A stretch of 42,210 nucleotides of DNA from CAYZJV01 sp964473245 (GCA_964473245.1 CAYYOL010000017.1:1-42210); one strand, 5' to 3'; shown: positions 32,290 to 41,155, counted from the stretch's first letter. The notes: generated from the sequence alone by a model not told the origin. Translations and numbers: made by a program.

Positions 32290-34125
32290 TCAGGATCCTA
32301 TATCTCTGCACCCCTGGTAGGTGAATTCGGGCACAAGTTCACGAAGGATGTCCAACAGTCGACTCGGTTCCATGGTATAGATCGACTGCATGAACTGCTG
32401 AAAATCGTCACCCTTCAATGTGCCGTTCACGATAGCTTTGAACACCTTCGGGTTGTCGGTCGGAATCGTCTTGTCTTTGTCGCTGAGTTTCTCCTCGTAG
32501 AGTTTCTCTCCTGGACGCAGACCGGTGACCACGACTTCGCTTCGCCCATCGCCGAAGTATTTCACCAATCGCTCGGCGAAATCATAGATATTCACCTGCT
32601 CGCCCATATCGAGCACCATGACCTCTCCTCCTGAACCGAGAGCTCCAGCAAGGAAGACCAGACTCACCGCTTCGGGGATGGTCATGAAATAACGGATGAT
32701 TCGTTTATCGGTGACAGTAATCGGCAATCCCGCCCGCATCTGCTCCAGGAAAAGAGGGAGCATGGAACCTCTGCTACCAAGTACATTACCGAACCGAACG
32801 CAGACTATCTCGGTTTTTTCGTTGTTCAGCATGCTTGCAACCATCTCTGCCACCCGCTTTGTGGCACCCATGACATTGGTTGGATTCACTGCCTTATCTG
32901 TAGAGACGAGGATACACTTCGCTGCCTGGTAGCGGACCGCTGCACTTAGTACATTGTATGTTCCGCCCACATTGGTTCGGATCGCCTCCTCAGGGTAGTA
33001 CTCCATCATGGGCACATGTTTATAGGCAGCTGCATGGAACACAATTTCCGGTTCGTAGTGTTGGAACACCCGATCCACCTTGACTTGGTTTCGTACATCG
33101 CAGACGATGGGCATGATCTCATGGCTGAACTCAGCCTGGTAGTCATGGAGTCTCAGTGAGAGGTCGTGCAGATCGGTCTCATCGATATCGAGCAAGAGTA
33201 ACTGGGAAGGACCATAACCGAGGATCTGGCGAGAGATTTCACTTCCGATTGAACCACCGGCACCGGTTACGAGTATCCGCTTACCCTTCACCATCTCTCG
33301 GATGGGACTCTTGTCGAATGTCACCGGGCTTCTTCCCAGTAGATCATCGAAGTTGATGGATCTGATATCTGCGACACTTTTTCGCCCCTCCTCCATCTCG
33401 AACAAGGATGGGACGATCTTGGTCTCTATGCCGTATTTCTCAGCGACATCGAGGGCATTTCGCATTTTCTCGCTTGAGAGGTCCGTTATGGCGAGGATGA
33501 GCACCTCCACTCGGTGTGAACGGATTACCTCGTTGAGCATGCCGATATCACCAAGGACTGTCAGCCCTCCGACAATCGAGTTCTGCTTCACTGGATCATC
33601 ATCGATGAATCCGACCAGATGGTAGGGAAGCTTCTTCTTGTAGAACTGTCTTGCCAGTTGTATACCGATCTCTCCCGCCCCATACACCAGGGTCTTGGGA
33701 AAACCATTTCCCGCAGATGACCGAACATGGTAGCTGAACACTAGCCGGTAGACTATCCGGTATCCGAGCAGAATCAGCACATTGTACGAGACATAGACAC
33801 TGGTAATTCTGAACGAGAAATCGAACGATTTGGAACTGGTAAGCACAATGACCAGAATGATAAGACCGGAAAGTAATAACGCGCCGGCTCCACGAATGGC
33901 AAGTTCGAGCGAACTATCGATCAATCGAATGTAATAGATGCGGAAAACCATGAGGAATGCAATCTGTAACAGGATGATCGCAACGAGGGCTAAGGTATTG
34001 TTGTGAATTATTTGAAGATTCGCTGAAACGGCATAGGATGCGAACAGAGCACAACAATAGAGAATCAAACCGTCGGCTAATACCATTGCAGCACGACGGA
34101 AGAACCGTCTCACCCTATTTCGCAT
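32290..34125 (-). CDS. Membrane UDP-GlcNAc 4,6-dehydratase-like protein (CapD/PglF/WbpM family)
   Basis: A 611-residue nucleotide-sugar modifying enzyme. The N-terminal 130 residues carry four membrane helices. A first nucleotide-binding fold (VYGAGEIGIQLARQFY, about 147-162) is followed by the short-chain dehydratase core: TGAGGSIGSE (288-297), AAAYKHVPMMEYYPEEA, STDKAVNPTNVMGATKR and MLPLFLEQM. It uses NAD(H) to make a 4-keto-6-deoxy sugar, an early step to capsule, O-antigen or glycoprotein sugars such as bacillosamine. The start is ATG 34125, with AGGAGAG five to six bases upstream. It is the first gene of the operon with the NusG paralog and sbcDC. No other capsule gene is nearby. Confidence 0.92.
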   Translation of the reverse strand: MRNRVRRFFRRAAMVLADGLILYCCALFASYAVSANLQIIHNNTLALVAIILLQIAFLMVFRIYYIRLIDSSLELAIRGAGALLLSGLIILVIVLTSSKSFDFSFRITSVYVSYNVLILLGYRIVYRLVFSYHVRSSAGNGFPKTLVYGAGEIGIQLARQFYKKKLPYHLVGFIDDDPVKQNSIVGGLTVLGDIGMLNEVIRSHRVEVLILAITDLSSEKMRNALDVAEKYGIETKIVPSLFEMEEGRKSVADIRSINFDDLLGRSPVTFDKSPIREMVKGKRILVTGAGGSIGSEISRQILGYGPSQLLLLDIDETDLHDLSLRLHDYQAEFSHEIMPIVCDVRNQVKVDRVFQHYEPEIVFHAAAYKHVPMMEYYPEEAIRTNVGGTYNVLSAAVRYQAAKCILVSTDKAVNPTNVMGATKRVAEMVASMLNNEKTEIVCVRFGNVLGSRGSMLPLFLEQMRAGLPITVTDKRIIRYFMTIPEAVSLVFLAGALGSGGEVMVLDMGEQVNIYDFAERLVKYFGDGRSEVVVTGLRPGEKLYEEKLSDKDKTIPTDNPKVFKAIVNGTLKGDDFQQFMQSIYTMEPSRLLDILRELVPEFTYQGCRDIGS

Positions 34126-34150
34126 ACGCTCTCCTCGAATCGGTTCAGGC

Positions 34151-34194
34151 TTCCGGTACTGGAATCTTCCTAAACCGGAATCCAACTGCTGGAT
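34151..34194 (-). promoter_or_regulatory. Nested leader hairpin before the capD-like gene
   Basis: On the minus-strand transcript TTCCGGT and ACCGGAA (34151-34157 with 34174-34180) form a 7-bp stem, enclosing a GGAA/TTCC mini-stem (34161-34164 with 34167-34170). A second hairpin ATCCA/TGGAT (34180-34184 with 34190-34194) lies just before it. The leader runs from the promoter to the AGGAGAG box. LoaP-type factors are known to use a hairpin in the nascent leader RNA, so this could be the recruitment site. The structure is visible; the role is an inference. Confidence 0.55.
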
Positions 34195-34202
34195 ACGAGA
34201 CT

Positions 34203-34231
34203 ATAATAGCCGAGCCATCCCCGATATTCAA
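34203..34231 (-). promoter_or_regulatory. Promoter of the capD-nusG paralog-sbcD-sbcC operon
   Basis: TTGAAT (34231-34226) and TATTAT (34208-34203) on the minus strand, spacer 17 bp. The transcript would begin about 70 bases before ATG 34125, and its leader contains the nested hairpin. Confidence 0.62.
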
Positions 34232-34301
34232 CCATACTAAGTATACGAAACGCTACTCATCTGCAGCATGATTCATGACAAAAATATTGGTACTTCCCTT
34301 G

Positions 34302-35498
34302 TCATATCGTTCTATGCGGATATGCTTCCAATGCTGCTTTCAAACACTCCATAGCATGTCCGAGATCGACAGTGTTAAGCACATATGCAATACGCACTTC
34401 CCACTTGCCGAGACCTGGTGTCACATAAAATCCCTCGGCAGGAGCAATCATGACCGTCTGCCCATTCAGCTGGAAATCGCGCAAAAGGAATATGCAGAAA
34501 TCCTCTGCATCTGCAACAGGAAGTTCGGCAATAAGATAAAAAGCACCCTTTGGGACACTGCAAGTGACTCCCGGAATAGAGCGCAACTTCTCCACAATGA
34601 AATCTCGTCGATTCTGATATTCGGCCTTGACCCGATCAAGATATTCTCGGGGTGTCTTCACTGCAGCAAGCGCAGCGACCTGCTCAATATCCGGTGGACA
34701 GAGGCGTGCCTGCGCAAGCTTCATGGCTCCTTCGAGCACTGCAAGATTTCTGCTTATCAATGTCCCAATTCTGGCACCACACATACTGTACCGTTTCGAG
34801 AAAGAATCGACAACAATGACCCTATCTGCATACTCGGGATACAGTAATGCACTGGTGAACTCTTTACAGTCGTAGCAGAACTCACGATAGACCTCGTCTA
34901 CAATCAGGAAGATATCGTGCTCTTCCACTAGCTTGAGAATCTGACGGAACTCTTCATCGGTATAGATATGACCTGTCGGATTGTTCGGGCTGCAAAGCAA
35001 GATCGCTCGAGTCCGCTCGGTGATCTGTTCTCTAAACTGGTCTATCTTGGGAAGAGAGAAATCGTCTTCGAGTCTTGAGGTAACTGCTTTGAGGACCACA
35101 CTTGCACTGTGAGCGAAGGCGCCGACGTTGGTGTAGTATGGCTCTGGAACGATCACTTCATCACCTGGGTCACAGAGCGTCATAAACACGAACTGAATAG
35201 CCTCGCTGCCTCCGGTGGTGATCATTATGTCATCGGCACTGATATCGACTCCGAAAGTCCGATAATAGCCTGGAAGAGCCTCTCTGAGATCGAGCTCTCC
35301 CTCGCTCTGGCCGTATGCAATGATCTTTGGAGCATAGTTCTGTACTGCATCTATGACATGAGGAGGGGTGATGATATCGGGTTGACCGATATTCAAGTGG
35401 AATACGTGAACTCCTCGCCGCTTGGCGTCGTTCGCATAAGGAACGAGTCTTCTTATGGGTGAAGCTTGAAAATCAGAAATTCTATTGGACATCCGCAT
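34302..35498 (-). CDS. Class I PLP aminotransferase (aspartate aminotransferase-like)
   Basis: A 398-residue fold-type I aminotransferase. LNIGQPDIITPPHV, TTGGSEAIQFVF, SPNNPTGHIYTDEEF, DEVYREF and VVDSFSKRYSMCGARIG show the expected order; the lysine in SFSKRY (K235) binds PLP. The C-terminal Arg of VRIAYVLN fixes the substrate carboxylate. It transfers amino groups between an amino acid (Asp, Ala or similar) and 2-oxoglutarate. ATG 35498 is selected because of TAGGAG eight bases upstream. It is 94 bp after prs on the same strand, with two small hairpins between. Confidence 0.92.
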   Translation of the reverse strand: MRMSNRISDFQASPIRRLVPYANDAKRRGVHVFHLNIGQPDIITPPHVIDAVQNYAPKIIAYGQSEGELDLREALPGYYRTFGVDISADDIMITTGGSEAIQFVFMTLCDPGDEVIVPEPYYTNVGAFAHSASVVLKAVTSRLEDDFSLPKIDQFREQITERTRAILLCSPNNPTGHIYTDEEFRQILKLVEEHDIFLIVDEVYREFCYDCKEFTSALLYPEYADRVIVVDSFSKRYSMCGARIGTLISRNLAVLEGAMKLAQARLCPPDIEQVAALAAVKTPREYLDRVKAEYQNRRDFIVEKLRSIPGVTCSVPKGAFYLIAELPVADAEDFCIFLLRDFQLNGQTVMIAPAEGFYVTPGLGKWEVRIAYVLNTVDLGHAMECLKAALEAYPHRTI

Positions 35499-35526
35499 GG
35501 TGCGTCTCCTATTCAGTTGAATGGCA

Positions 35527-35569
35527 CGTGACTCCGTCACGCGTTGTCGGGGCTTGGTGACCAGCCGAG
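35527..35569 (-). promoter_or_regulatory. Two hairpins between prs and the aminotransferase gene
   Basis: CGTGAC/GTCACG (35527-35541) with a 3-base loop and GGCTTGGT/ACCAGCC (35554-35569) form two compact stems after the prs stop. Neither has a U-run. They may process or stabilise the prs message before the aminotransferase. Confidence 0.4.
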
Positions 35570-35592
35570 GAGGCGAAGAGTCTCAGGTTCCG

Positions 35593-36882
35593 TCACCGGT
35601 CTCTGTAGACTTCCTTGCTCCCCGGCGATGGAGCCTGCGGATTTGCCTGACTCATATCTACAAACCGGTGGATGAACTGCCTATTGTCGAGTAGTGGACT
35701 CAACGGCCGTCCATGGTGCAATCGACTGATTACCCGTGCAAAGAGCTCAGTTACATCGGCTTGTATGAACCACTCCTTATCGGTGAGTGACTTATCATGG
35801 AATACAGCATTGGTGCCTACGACACGAAAGAATACCCCCTCCTGATATGCCTTTTCGAACTCTTCGCGCGAATCTCCGTTGAAGAATGGGAGGCTTACCA
35901 GACAGATGATCCGTTTAGCCCCGAGGTTCTTGAGTTCTCTCATTGCAATAAGCAACGTTCCTCCGGTACCGATCATATCGTCGGCCATGAGTACTGTCTT
36001 GCCTTTTACATCGCCCAAAAGACTGATGCTCCTGATATTCGAACTTCTCGCATCTTTGCTCACCATGGAGTAATCTCGCTCCTTGTAGAGCATGGCCAGT
36101 GGTCGATGGAGTGCCTCTGCATAGAACTTGTTCCGCTGAACTGCTCCCGTATCCGGGCTCACTACAACAAGATCGGGATCGCTGAAATCGATGATCTTGT
36201 GCAACTTGATCAGCGCTTGATAACTTGCATGCAGATTCTCAAGGTGGGTATGGTTAAAGCAGTTTTCGATCTCGCGGGAGTGGATATCGAGGGTAATGAT
36301 CCGTTCGACTCCCATATTCTCGCACATTCGTCCGAACATTGCAGCCGTGAGTGCTTCTCGACCACTTTTCTTGTGTTGCCGTGCATATGGATAGGTGGGA
36401 AGCACGAGCGTGACGCTCTCCACACCGGCATTCTTCAACGCATTGATCGTGGTGAAGAGGAACATGAGGTGATCGTTTATCGTGATAGGTATCGGTTCAT
36501 CCGCCCCGGCGACCTTGATAGGGTACTGATTTGCCATATCGTAGATGATGAACATGCGCAGACCACGAACAGCCTGAAGAATCTCAGCTTTGACTTCTCC
36601 ATTGGCAAAACGGGTATATTTTACTGGGGTTTCGAAATCGGGACAGGTATACGCCTTCGGCTTCCTCCCCCGTGGAATCTTCTTGCTGATCATATCGTCG
36701 TTGAGTGTCACGACATCGAGCAACTGCTCGGGGGTCATGTCGTGTCGCTTTACGAGTGCGGCGCTCAGCTTCTGATATCTATCCAAATAGAGTCTGCGAA
36801 GATGTTTCACCACCTTGCGAGCAAAATATTCTGAACCAGGACCCGCAATGATTCCCAGTTTATGCGGCTTGACGATACTCAT
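35593..36882 (-). CDS. prs: Ribose-phosphate pyrophosphokinase, long form
   Basis: A 429-residue PRPP synthetase that makes the precursor of nucleotides, His and Trp from ribose 5-phosphate and ATP. Motifs are RFANGEVKAEI, LPTYPYARQHKK, ITLDIHSREIENCF, VVSPDTGAVQRNKFYA and the PRPP-binding loop VLMADDMIGTGGT. The normal length is about 315, so it carries an N-terminal insert of about 60 residues plus extra parts; this long form is familiar in spirochaetes. A stop codon lies four codons before the ATG. TTGAAT and TAGAGT (18 bp apart) end only six bases before the ATG, so the message could be leaderless, as no good ribosome site is present. Confidence 0.95.
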   Translation of the reverse strand: MSIVKPHKLGIIAGPGSEYFARKVVKHLRRLYLDRYQKLSAALVKRHDMTPEQLLDVVTLNDDMISKKIPRGRKPKAYTCPDFETPVKYTRFANGEVKAEILQAVRGLRMFIIYDMANQYPIKVAGADEPIPITINDHLMFLFTTINALKNAGVESVTLVLPTYPYARQHKKSGREALTAAMFGRMCENMGVERIITLDIHSREIENCFNHTHLENLHASYQALIKLHKIIDFSDPDLVVVSPDTGAVQRNKFYAEALHRPLAMLYKERDYSMVSKDARSSNIRSISLLGDVKGKTVLMADDMIGTGGTLLIAMRELKNLGAKRIICLVSLPFFNGDSREEFEKAYQEGVFFRVVGTNAVFHDKSLTDKEWFIQADVTELFARVISRLHHGRPLSPLLDNRQFIHRFVDMSQANPQAPSPGSKEVYRDR

Positions 36883-36947
36883 GGCTGTACTCTACCACAT
36901 TCGAGTCTAGGAATTCAACTCATAGTGAAGAAATCGGTTTTAATTTT

Positions 36948-37066
36948 AAATCAGAACTGATTTTATCATGCAGAGGTACTATTTCCATCGAGGTAAAGGA
37001 AAAACACGATCGTGCAACCTGTAACAATTGACACTTCCGCATGTTATGTATTTGTTATTATAACAA
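36948..37066. promoter_or_regulatory. Palindromes in the prs/outer-membrane protein gap
   Basis: Three short palindromes lie in this divergent gap: AAATCAG-AA-CTGATTT (36948-36963), CACGATCGTG (37005-37014) and TTGTTATTATAACAA (37052-37066). A TTGACA (37028-37033) lies before the last one, with TAACAATT on both sides. The last palindrome covers the start region of the plus-strand gene and may be an operator. No transcription-factor match is claimed. Confidence 0.45.
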
Positions 37067-37117
37067 TTCAGAATCCTAAAAGTACCAGGTGACTTTTATG
37101 GATTCGAGGAGGCTATC

Positions 37118-37666
37118 ATGAAGAGAAGGTACCAGTTAGCGACCATTGTCTTGGTGATTGCGATACTCGCTATTGCTCCGATTTCGGCACGGATGAACTC
37201 ATCTCTTGCTGTGGGCGCACAATTCGGATTCTTGGCCACCGGAATCGTAGCAGATATACCGCTCGGTCCTCTTGCACTGCAAGCCGGAGTGAACTACCCA
37301 GTCGGGTGGCTCTATATCCAGTCGCTTGCCGGGGGTGATGATTTCGGAGATTTCTTCAATCCATTCTTCGTTCTCACCGCCGATATCACTGCACCGATCG
37401 GGCTCGGAGAGAACTTCGACCTCAAGCTTGGAGTGAGCACACTTGGGTTCACCGATTTCGAAAGTGGTGTGTTCGGTGTAGCTGGACCTGCTGTGAAGGG
37501 TGAGTACTGGCTAGCCGAGAAGGAGGTCGGGCTCTATGTCAACCTGAACGTTCCGATCATGGGCTACATTCTCACCGCGGATGGTTCGTTCGACTGGATT
37601 ATCCACCAAGCTCTACCGCTCGCAGGACTGTTCACCACCACAGCAGGGGTACTTTGGTCGCTCTGA
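37118..37666 (+). CDS. Small exported outer-membrane beta-barrel-like protein
   Basis: A 182-residue protein with a signal peptide (about 25 residues, ending ISARMNS) and then alternating amphipathic beta strands with many Gly, Phe and Leu: LAVGAQFGFLATGIVADIPL, LTADITAPIGLGENFDLKLG, VGLYVNLNVPIM. It looks like a small eight-stranded barrel or a related lipid-binding beta protein; no named family is recognised. ATG 37118 follows CGAGGAGG. It ends one base from the convergent argH stop. The palindromes upstream suggest tight regulation. Confidence 0.7.
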   Translation: MKRRYQLATIVLVIAILAIAPISARMNSSLAVGAQFGFLATGIVADIPLGPLALQAGVNYPVGWLYIQSLAGGDDFGDFFNPFFVLTADITAPIGLGENFDLKLGVSTLGFTDFESGVFGVAGPAVKGEYWLAEKEVGLYVNLNVPIMGYILTADGSFDWIIHQALPLAGLFTTTAGVLWSL

Positions 37667-37667
37667 A

Positions 37668-39038
37668 CTACCAGGTGACCAATTGTATCTCCGCTCCGGA
37701 GAGCTTCCGATACACCTCGACAAGTCCATTGATTCGATCGGTACATTGAGATTCCAGATCGTCGGACCGTTTTGCCATGGCGTCCAACCCAAGATTCCCG
37801 GTTGTACCTTCGCTCACCCGACCTCTGATCGTCTCATCCGGATCATATGAGGCAACAGACGCTAGATCCATGCCGACTTCTCGATAGACATCGCGAAACG
37901 ATGCCCCGCCCACAAGTCTCTTGAGCACCTCATCGGTGGCGTAGAGTTCACTGGCACACCCGTTTCGCAATGCCGGTTCATTCACTTCTAGTCGCTGCAT
38001 CATGAGTTGCATCACCCGTGTTGCGAGCAGCGTTGTCTTGGTCCCGGTAAACAATGGCTCCTTGGTGTCTTGGAAATCTCTGTTGTAGCCCGAAGGGAGG
38101 CTTCGGATGATCGACTTCACTCGCTGGGAACATGAGCTGATGACCGCACTTCTGCTCCGCGTAAGCTCAAGGCCATCTGGATTCTTTTTCTGCGGCATGA
38201 TACTGCTACCGGTGCACAGCTCCTTCGGCAATGAGAAATAACCGAACTCGGGCAGCGAGAAGAGGATCAGATCCTGAGCAAGCTTGCTGAGCGTGAGCCC
38301 GATATAGTCACACCCATCGAGCAGCATAGCCTCGAACTTCCCTCTGCTGTTGTTCGCATAGAGGACATTGTTCTGTACTCGTGAGAATCCGAGCTGCTGT
38401 GCCGCGAAGGTTCGATCTAGCGGAAGCGAAGTCCCGTAGCTCGCGGCCGATCCGAGGGGACTCTGGTCCAGCAATACGACGAGGTTGAACACCTGGTCAG
38501 CTTCATCGATCAACTCCTCGGCATAGGCTGCTATCCATAGACCTACCGAGGAGGGCATGGCAAGTTGCATGTGAGTCCTACCCGGCATGGGGACAAACTC
38601 ATGCTCTTTGGCGAAGGCAAGCATGGTCGAGGCAAGTTGAGCCGTCTCCTGTGCTAGAACCAGCGCGAACTCACGCATCCAGAGCCGCAAAGCCGTCTGC
38701 ACCTGGTCGTTTCTCGAACGACCAGTATGGATTTTCTTCCCTGCATCGCCGATATGGCTAGTGAGGTAGGCCTCTATGGCAGTATGACAGTCTTCATCGG
38801 ATACTGAGATGGTGAAGGATCCGGCGGCATGGAGATCGAGTATCTCGCGCAGCCCCCGCTCTAAACCCGAAAGCTCCTGCGCATTGAGCAATCCTGTCTT
38901 CCGAAGCGTTCGTGCGTGAGCTATGGAGCCGAGACAATCTGCACGTACAAGGTCAAGATCGATCAGATAATCATTTCCTACAGTGAATGTTTCCATGAGG
39001 GTATCGAGTGTATACCCCTTCTGCCATAATTTTCCCAT
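37668..39038 (-). CDS. argH: Argininosuccinate lyase
   Basis: A 456-residue fumarase/aspartase-superfamily lyase that splits argininosuccinate into arginine and fumarate. MGKLWQKGYTLD opens it, HTGRSRNDQVQTALRLW follows, and the signature GSSIMPQKKNPDGLELTRSR (about 277-296) has the catalytic Ser region. ATG 39038 has GAGGAGG six bases upstream; an upstream in-frame codon is not supported. No argG or other arginine genes flank it, so it may be part of a dispersed pathway or salvage. The promoter gap is shared with the divergent lipoprotein gene. Confidence 0.94.
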   Translation of the reverse strand: MGKLWQKGYTLDTLMETFTVGNDYLIDLDLVRADCLGSIAHARTLRKTGLLNAQELSGLERGLREILDLHAAGSFTISVSDEDCHTAIEAYLTSHIGDAGKKIHTGRSRNDQVQTALRLWMREFALVLAQETAQLASTMLAFAKEHEFVPMPGRTHMQLAMPSSVGLWIAAYAEELIDEADQVFNLVVLLDQSPLGSAASYGTSLPLDRTFAAQQLGFSRVQNNVLYANNSRGKFEAMLLDGCDYIGLTLSKLAQDLILFSLPEFGYFSLPKELCTGSSIMPQKKNPDGLELTRSRSAVISSCSQRVKSIIRSLPSGYNRDFQDTKEPLFTGTKTTLLATRVMQLMMQRLEVNEPALRNGCASELYATDEVLKRLVGGASFRDVYREVGMDLASVASYDPDETIRGRVSEGTTGNLGLDAMAKRSDDLESQCTDRINGLVEVYRKLSGAEIQLVTW

Positions 39039-39131
39039 GCATTGCCTCCTCGACTGACAAAGTGTAGAGCAACAACCGCAGGTGGTCAATCAACCATCGA
39101 CCTGGTGACGTCTCTTCATAGAGGAGTTGCT

Positions 39132-40115
39132 ATGAGACAAAGAACCTTGAATGTCCTGATTCTGTGCTTCATGTGTAGTATGATTGGATGCGAAGCGCAA
39201 CCACAGCTGGAATTGCACAACGTACTGCTCGGTCATGACCACTACAGCCCCGTGCTCCTCGATGCACGAGCCACGGATCGCTACACAGCGGAATACCGAT
39301 TCGATGAGATGGTATTCTGCTCCGACAGTCAGTTCACCGTAGTGTCGGCAGATTCCGACGCTCAGAGGATTGTACGCGTACACCCCTACAAAGAGACGGT
39401 GACTATCGAATTCTCAACACCGCTGATTCCTGGGAGACGCACACTTGTACGTGGTACCGTACGAGACAGGGCGGGAAACTCGTTGAGTTTTACCGTCGGG
39501 GTGTGGGGATATAACGATCGCATTCCCCCTCTGCTCATCAACGAATTCACCACAAAGGGAACTGCGGCTAATCCAGATAGGGTCGAGTTGATCGCCCTAT
39601 CCGACGGAAATCTTGCAGGAGTGACACTCTATCACGGCATGCCGGACATATATGACTCCGAGACCGTACTCCCCTCCTGGGACGTGTCTGCTGGAGACTA
39701 TCTTGTTATCATCTACGGAGACGAACCGGAGTCTCTCGAGAAAAACTGGCTCTATGGCGGAACCGTCGGCTTGGGAGCCAACAACGGGGTGGTCTCTCTT
39801 GCCAAGAGCCCACAGGGAGATCTCATCGATGCAGTTCTCTACAGCAATCGTACGAGCGACAGTGACGAGCACTATGATGGGTTCGGTACGCGAAAAGTAC
39901 AACAATGGGTGCGCTCGCTCGAGGAATCGGGACACTGGGCATCGTTGCCAGCAACACCGGAATCGGCAGTCGACAGTACATACAGTACAGCAACGAGGAG
40001 TTTCTGTAGAGTCGAGGGAGAGGCCGACACCGATGGTCGGGAAGACTGGCACATCGTACCTACTCGGGGAGCTTCGTTCGGAGAGAAGAATTCCGAAGAG
40101 ATCTACAAGCCGTGA
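39132..40115 (+). CDS. LTD-like lipoprotein
   Basis: A 327-residue lipoprotein. MRQRTLNVLILCFMCSMIGC gives a signal peptide with lipobox MIGC and lipidated C20. Residues about 25-135 form an Ig-like or bacterial beta-sandwich region (IEFSTPLIPGRRTLVRGTVRD). From PPLLINEFTTKGTAANPDRV onwards it matches a lamin-tail domain: INEF, VELIAL, DGNLAGVTLYHG and AGDYLVIIYG. Such domains are thought to mediate protein or polymer contacts at the cell surface. ATG 39132 is behind GAGGAG. The end overlaps the convergent cyclase gene by 13 bp. Confidence 0.82.
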   Translation: MRQRTLNVLILCFMCSMIGCEAQPQLELHNVLLGHDHYSPVLLDARATDRYTAEYRFDEMVFCSDSQFTVVSADSDAQRIVRVHPYKETVTIEFSTPLIPGRRTLVRGTVRDRAGNSLSFTVGVWGYNDRIPPLLINEFTTKGTAANPDRVELIALSDGNLAGVTLYHGMPDIYDSETVLPSWDVSAGDYLVIIYGDEPESLEKNWLYGGTVGLGANNGVVSLAKSPQGDLIDAVLYSNRTSDSDEHYDGFGTRKVQQWVRSLEESGHWASLPATPESAVDSTYSTATRSFCRVEGEADTDGREDWHIVPTRGASFGEKNSEEIYKP

Positions 40116-41077
40116 CTTGGACCGACGATGCGGTCTCTCCCTCGCCGCTTCGCCTCATAGAGATGGTTGTCTGCCTCTTGTACGAGCTGATCTGCATGCA
40201 TACCTTTCGAGATTGCCACGCCTCCACTGATGGTGAGCTTGATATCCTGAACGAACGTATGCTTCTGTATCTGCAACCGTACCCGCTCAGCAATCTTCAT
40301 AGCTTCAGCTTCTGAGATTCTATCAAGAACCACCAAAAACTCTTCGCCACCGTACCGGCCCACCCGATCTTCCGACCGGAGCGCCTGTTGCATGAGGTGG
40401 GCAACTGAAATGAGGATGTCATCACCGATCAGATGACCATACGTGTCGTTGATCCGTTTGAAATGATCGATATCGAACATGATCACCGCGACGCTATCGC
40501 TTCGCGCGACGGCGGCTTCGAGCATGAGGAATATCGCCCTCCTGCTAAGAACGCGGGTGAGTGCGTCGTGATCGACCATCTCTTTGAGCAGTATATTCTG
40601 TCGTTCCAACTGCTCCTCCATCGCTTTCTGCTGCGTGATGTCGAACACGATTCCCACCAATTGGAGCGGCCGGCCTTCGTCGTCTCGCTTGGTAACTTTC
40701 CCTCTATCGTAGTACCACCGCCATGAGCCATCCGTATGTCTGATTCGGTATTGGGCTTCGTAGACGGGGTCTATCCCCTTGAGGTGCCTGCGCATCTGAT
40801 CCATAACAGGATCGTAGTCCTGGGGGTGAAGCAGGTCGGTGAAGAACTCATACCCGATTAGCTCGGGTATCTCCTCTTCGGCATAGCCAAGATTGAGTAT
40901 CTTCTGTTTATTGCAGATAACCCGATTGGAAGGCACACTCCAAATCCAGGTGCCAAGGTTTCCAGCCCACGGCAAGTCGAGCAGTTCCTCTCGGTCCTTC
41001 GTTCCGGAAAGCGTTTCAACCAGCAGCTCGAGCTCATTCACCCTCTGCTCAAGTTCTATGCAATTTCCATCTCGCAT
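40103..41077 (-). CDS. PAS-GGDEF diguanylate cyclase
   Basis: A 324-residue c-di-GMP synthase. An N-terminal coiled-coil segment (CIELEQRVNELELLVETL) precedes a PAS/PAC domain (about 40-160) ending in RIRHTDGSWRWYYDRGKV and VGIVFDITQQK. The GGDEF half has FDIDHFKRIND (D202) and GGEEF (243-247), so it is catalytically intact. The inhibitory-site motif RxxD is present as RSED (234-237), five residues ahead of GGEEF. It is cytoplasmic and would respond to a ligand, oxygen or redox signal via PAS; the ligand is unknown. The start has AAGGAG. Confidence 0.95.
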   Translation of the reverse strand: MRDGNCIELEQRVNELELLVETLSGTKDREELLDLPWAGNLGTWIWSVPSNRVICNKQKILNLGYAEEEIPELIGYEFFTDLLHPQDYDPVMDQMRRHLKGIDPVYEAQYRIRHTDGSWRWYYDRGKVTKRDDEGRPLQLVGIVFDITQQKAMEEQLERQNILLKEMVDHDALTRVLSRRAIFLMLEAAVARSDSVAVIMFDIDHFKRINDTYGHLIGDDILISVAHLMQQALRSEDRVGRYGGEEFLVVLDRISEAEAMKIAERVRLQIQKHTFVQDIKLTISGGVAISKGMHADQLVQEADNHLYEAKRRGRDRIVGPSHGL

Positions 41078-41129
41078 ATAGAAACTCCTTCTCGATGCCG
41101 TGATAGTCTTGTCAACTTACCTGTGAACG

Positions 41130-41155
41130 AAAAAACCGGATACACAGGTACCCGG
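41130..41155 (-). terminator. Intrinsic terminator of trxA
   Basis: CCGGGTAC and GTATCCGG (one G-U pair) form an 8-bp stem around a CTGT loop on the minus strand, directly followed by six Us. It starts 30 bases after the trxA stop. It is the clearest terminator in the window and separates trxA from the cyclase gene. Confidence 0.88.

Noticed and set aside
35797..36834. A 345-codon open frame on the plus strand opposite prs
   Set aside because: No ribosome site, no family, and it lies fully inside the conserved prs gene; it is a complementary-strand artefact.
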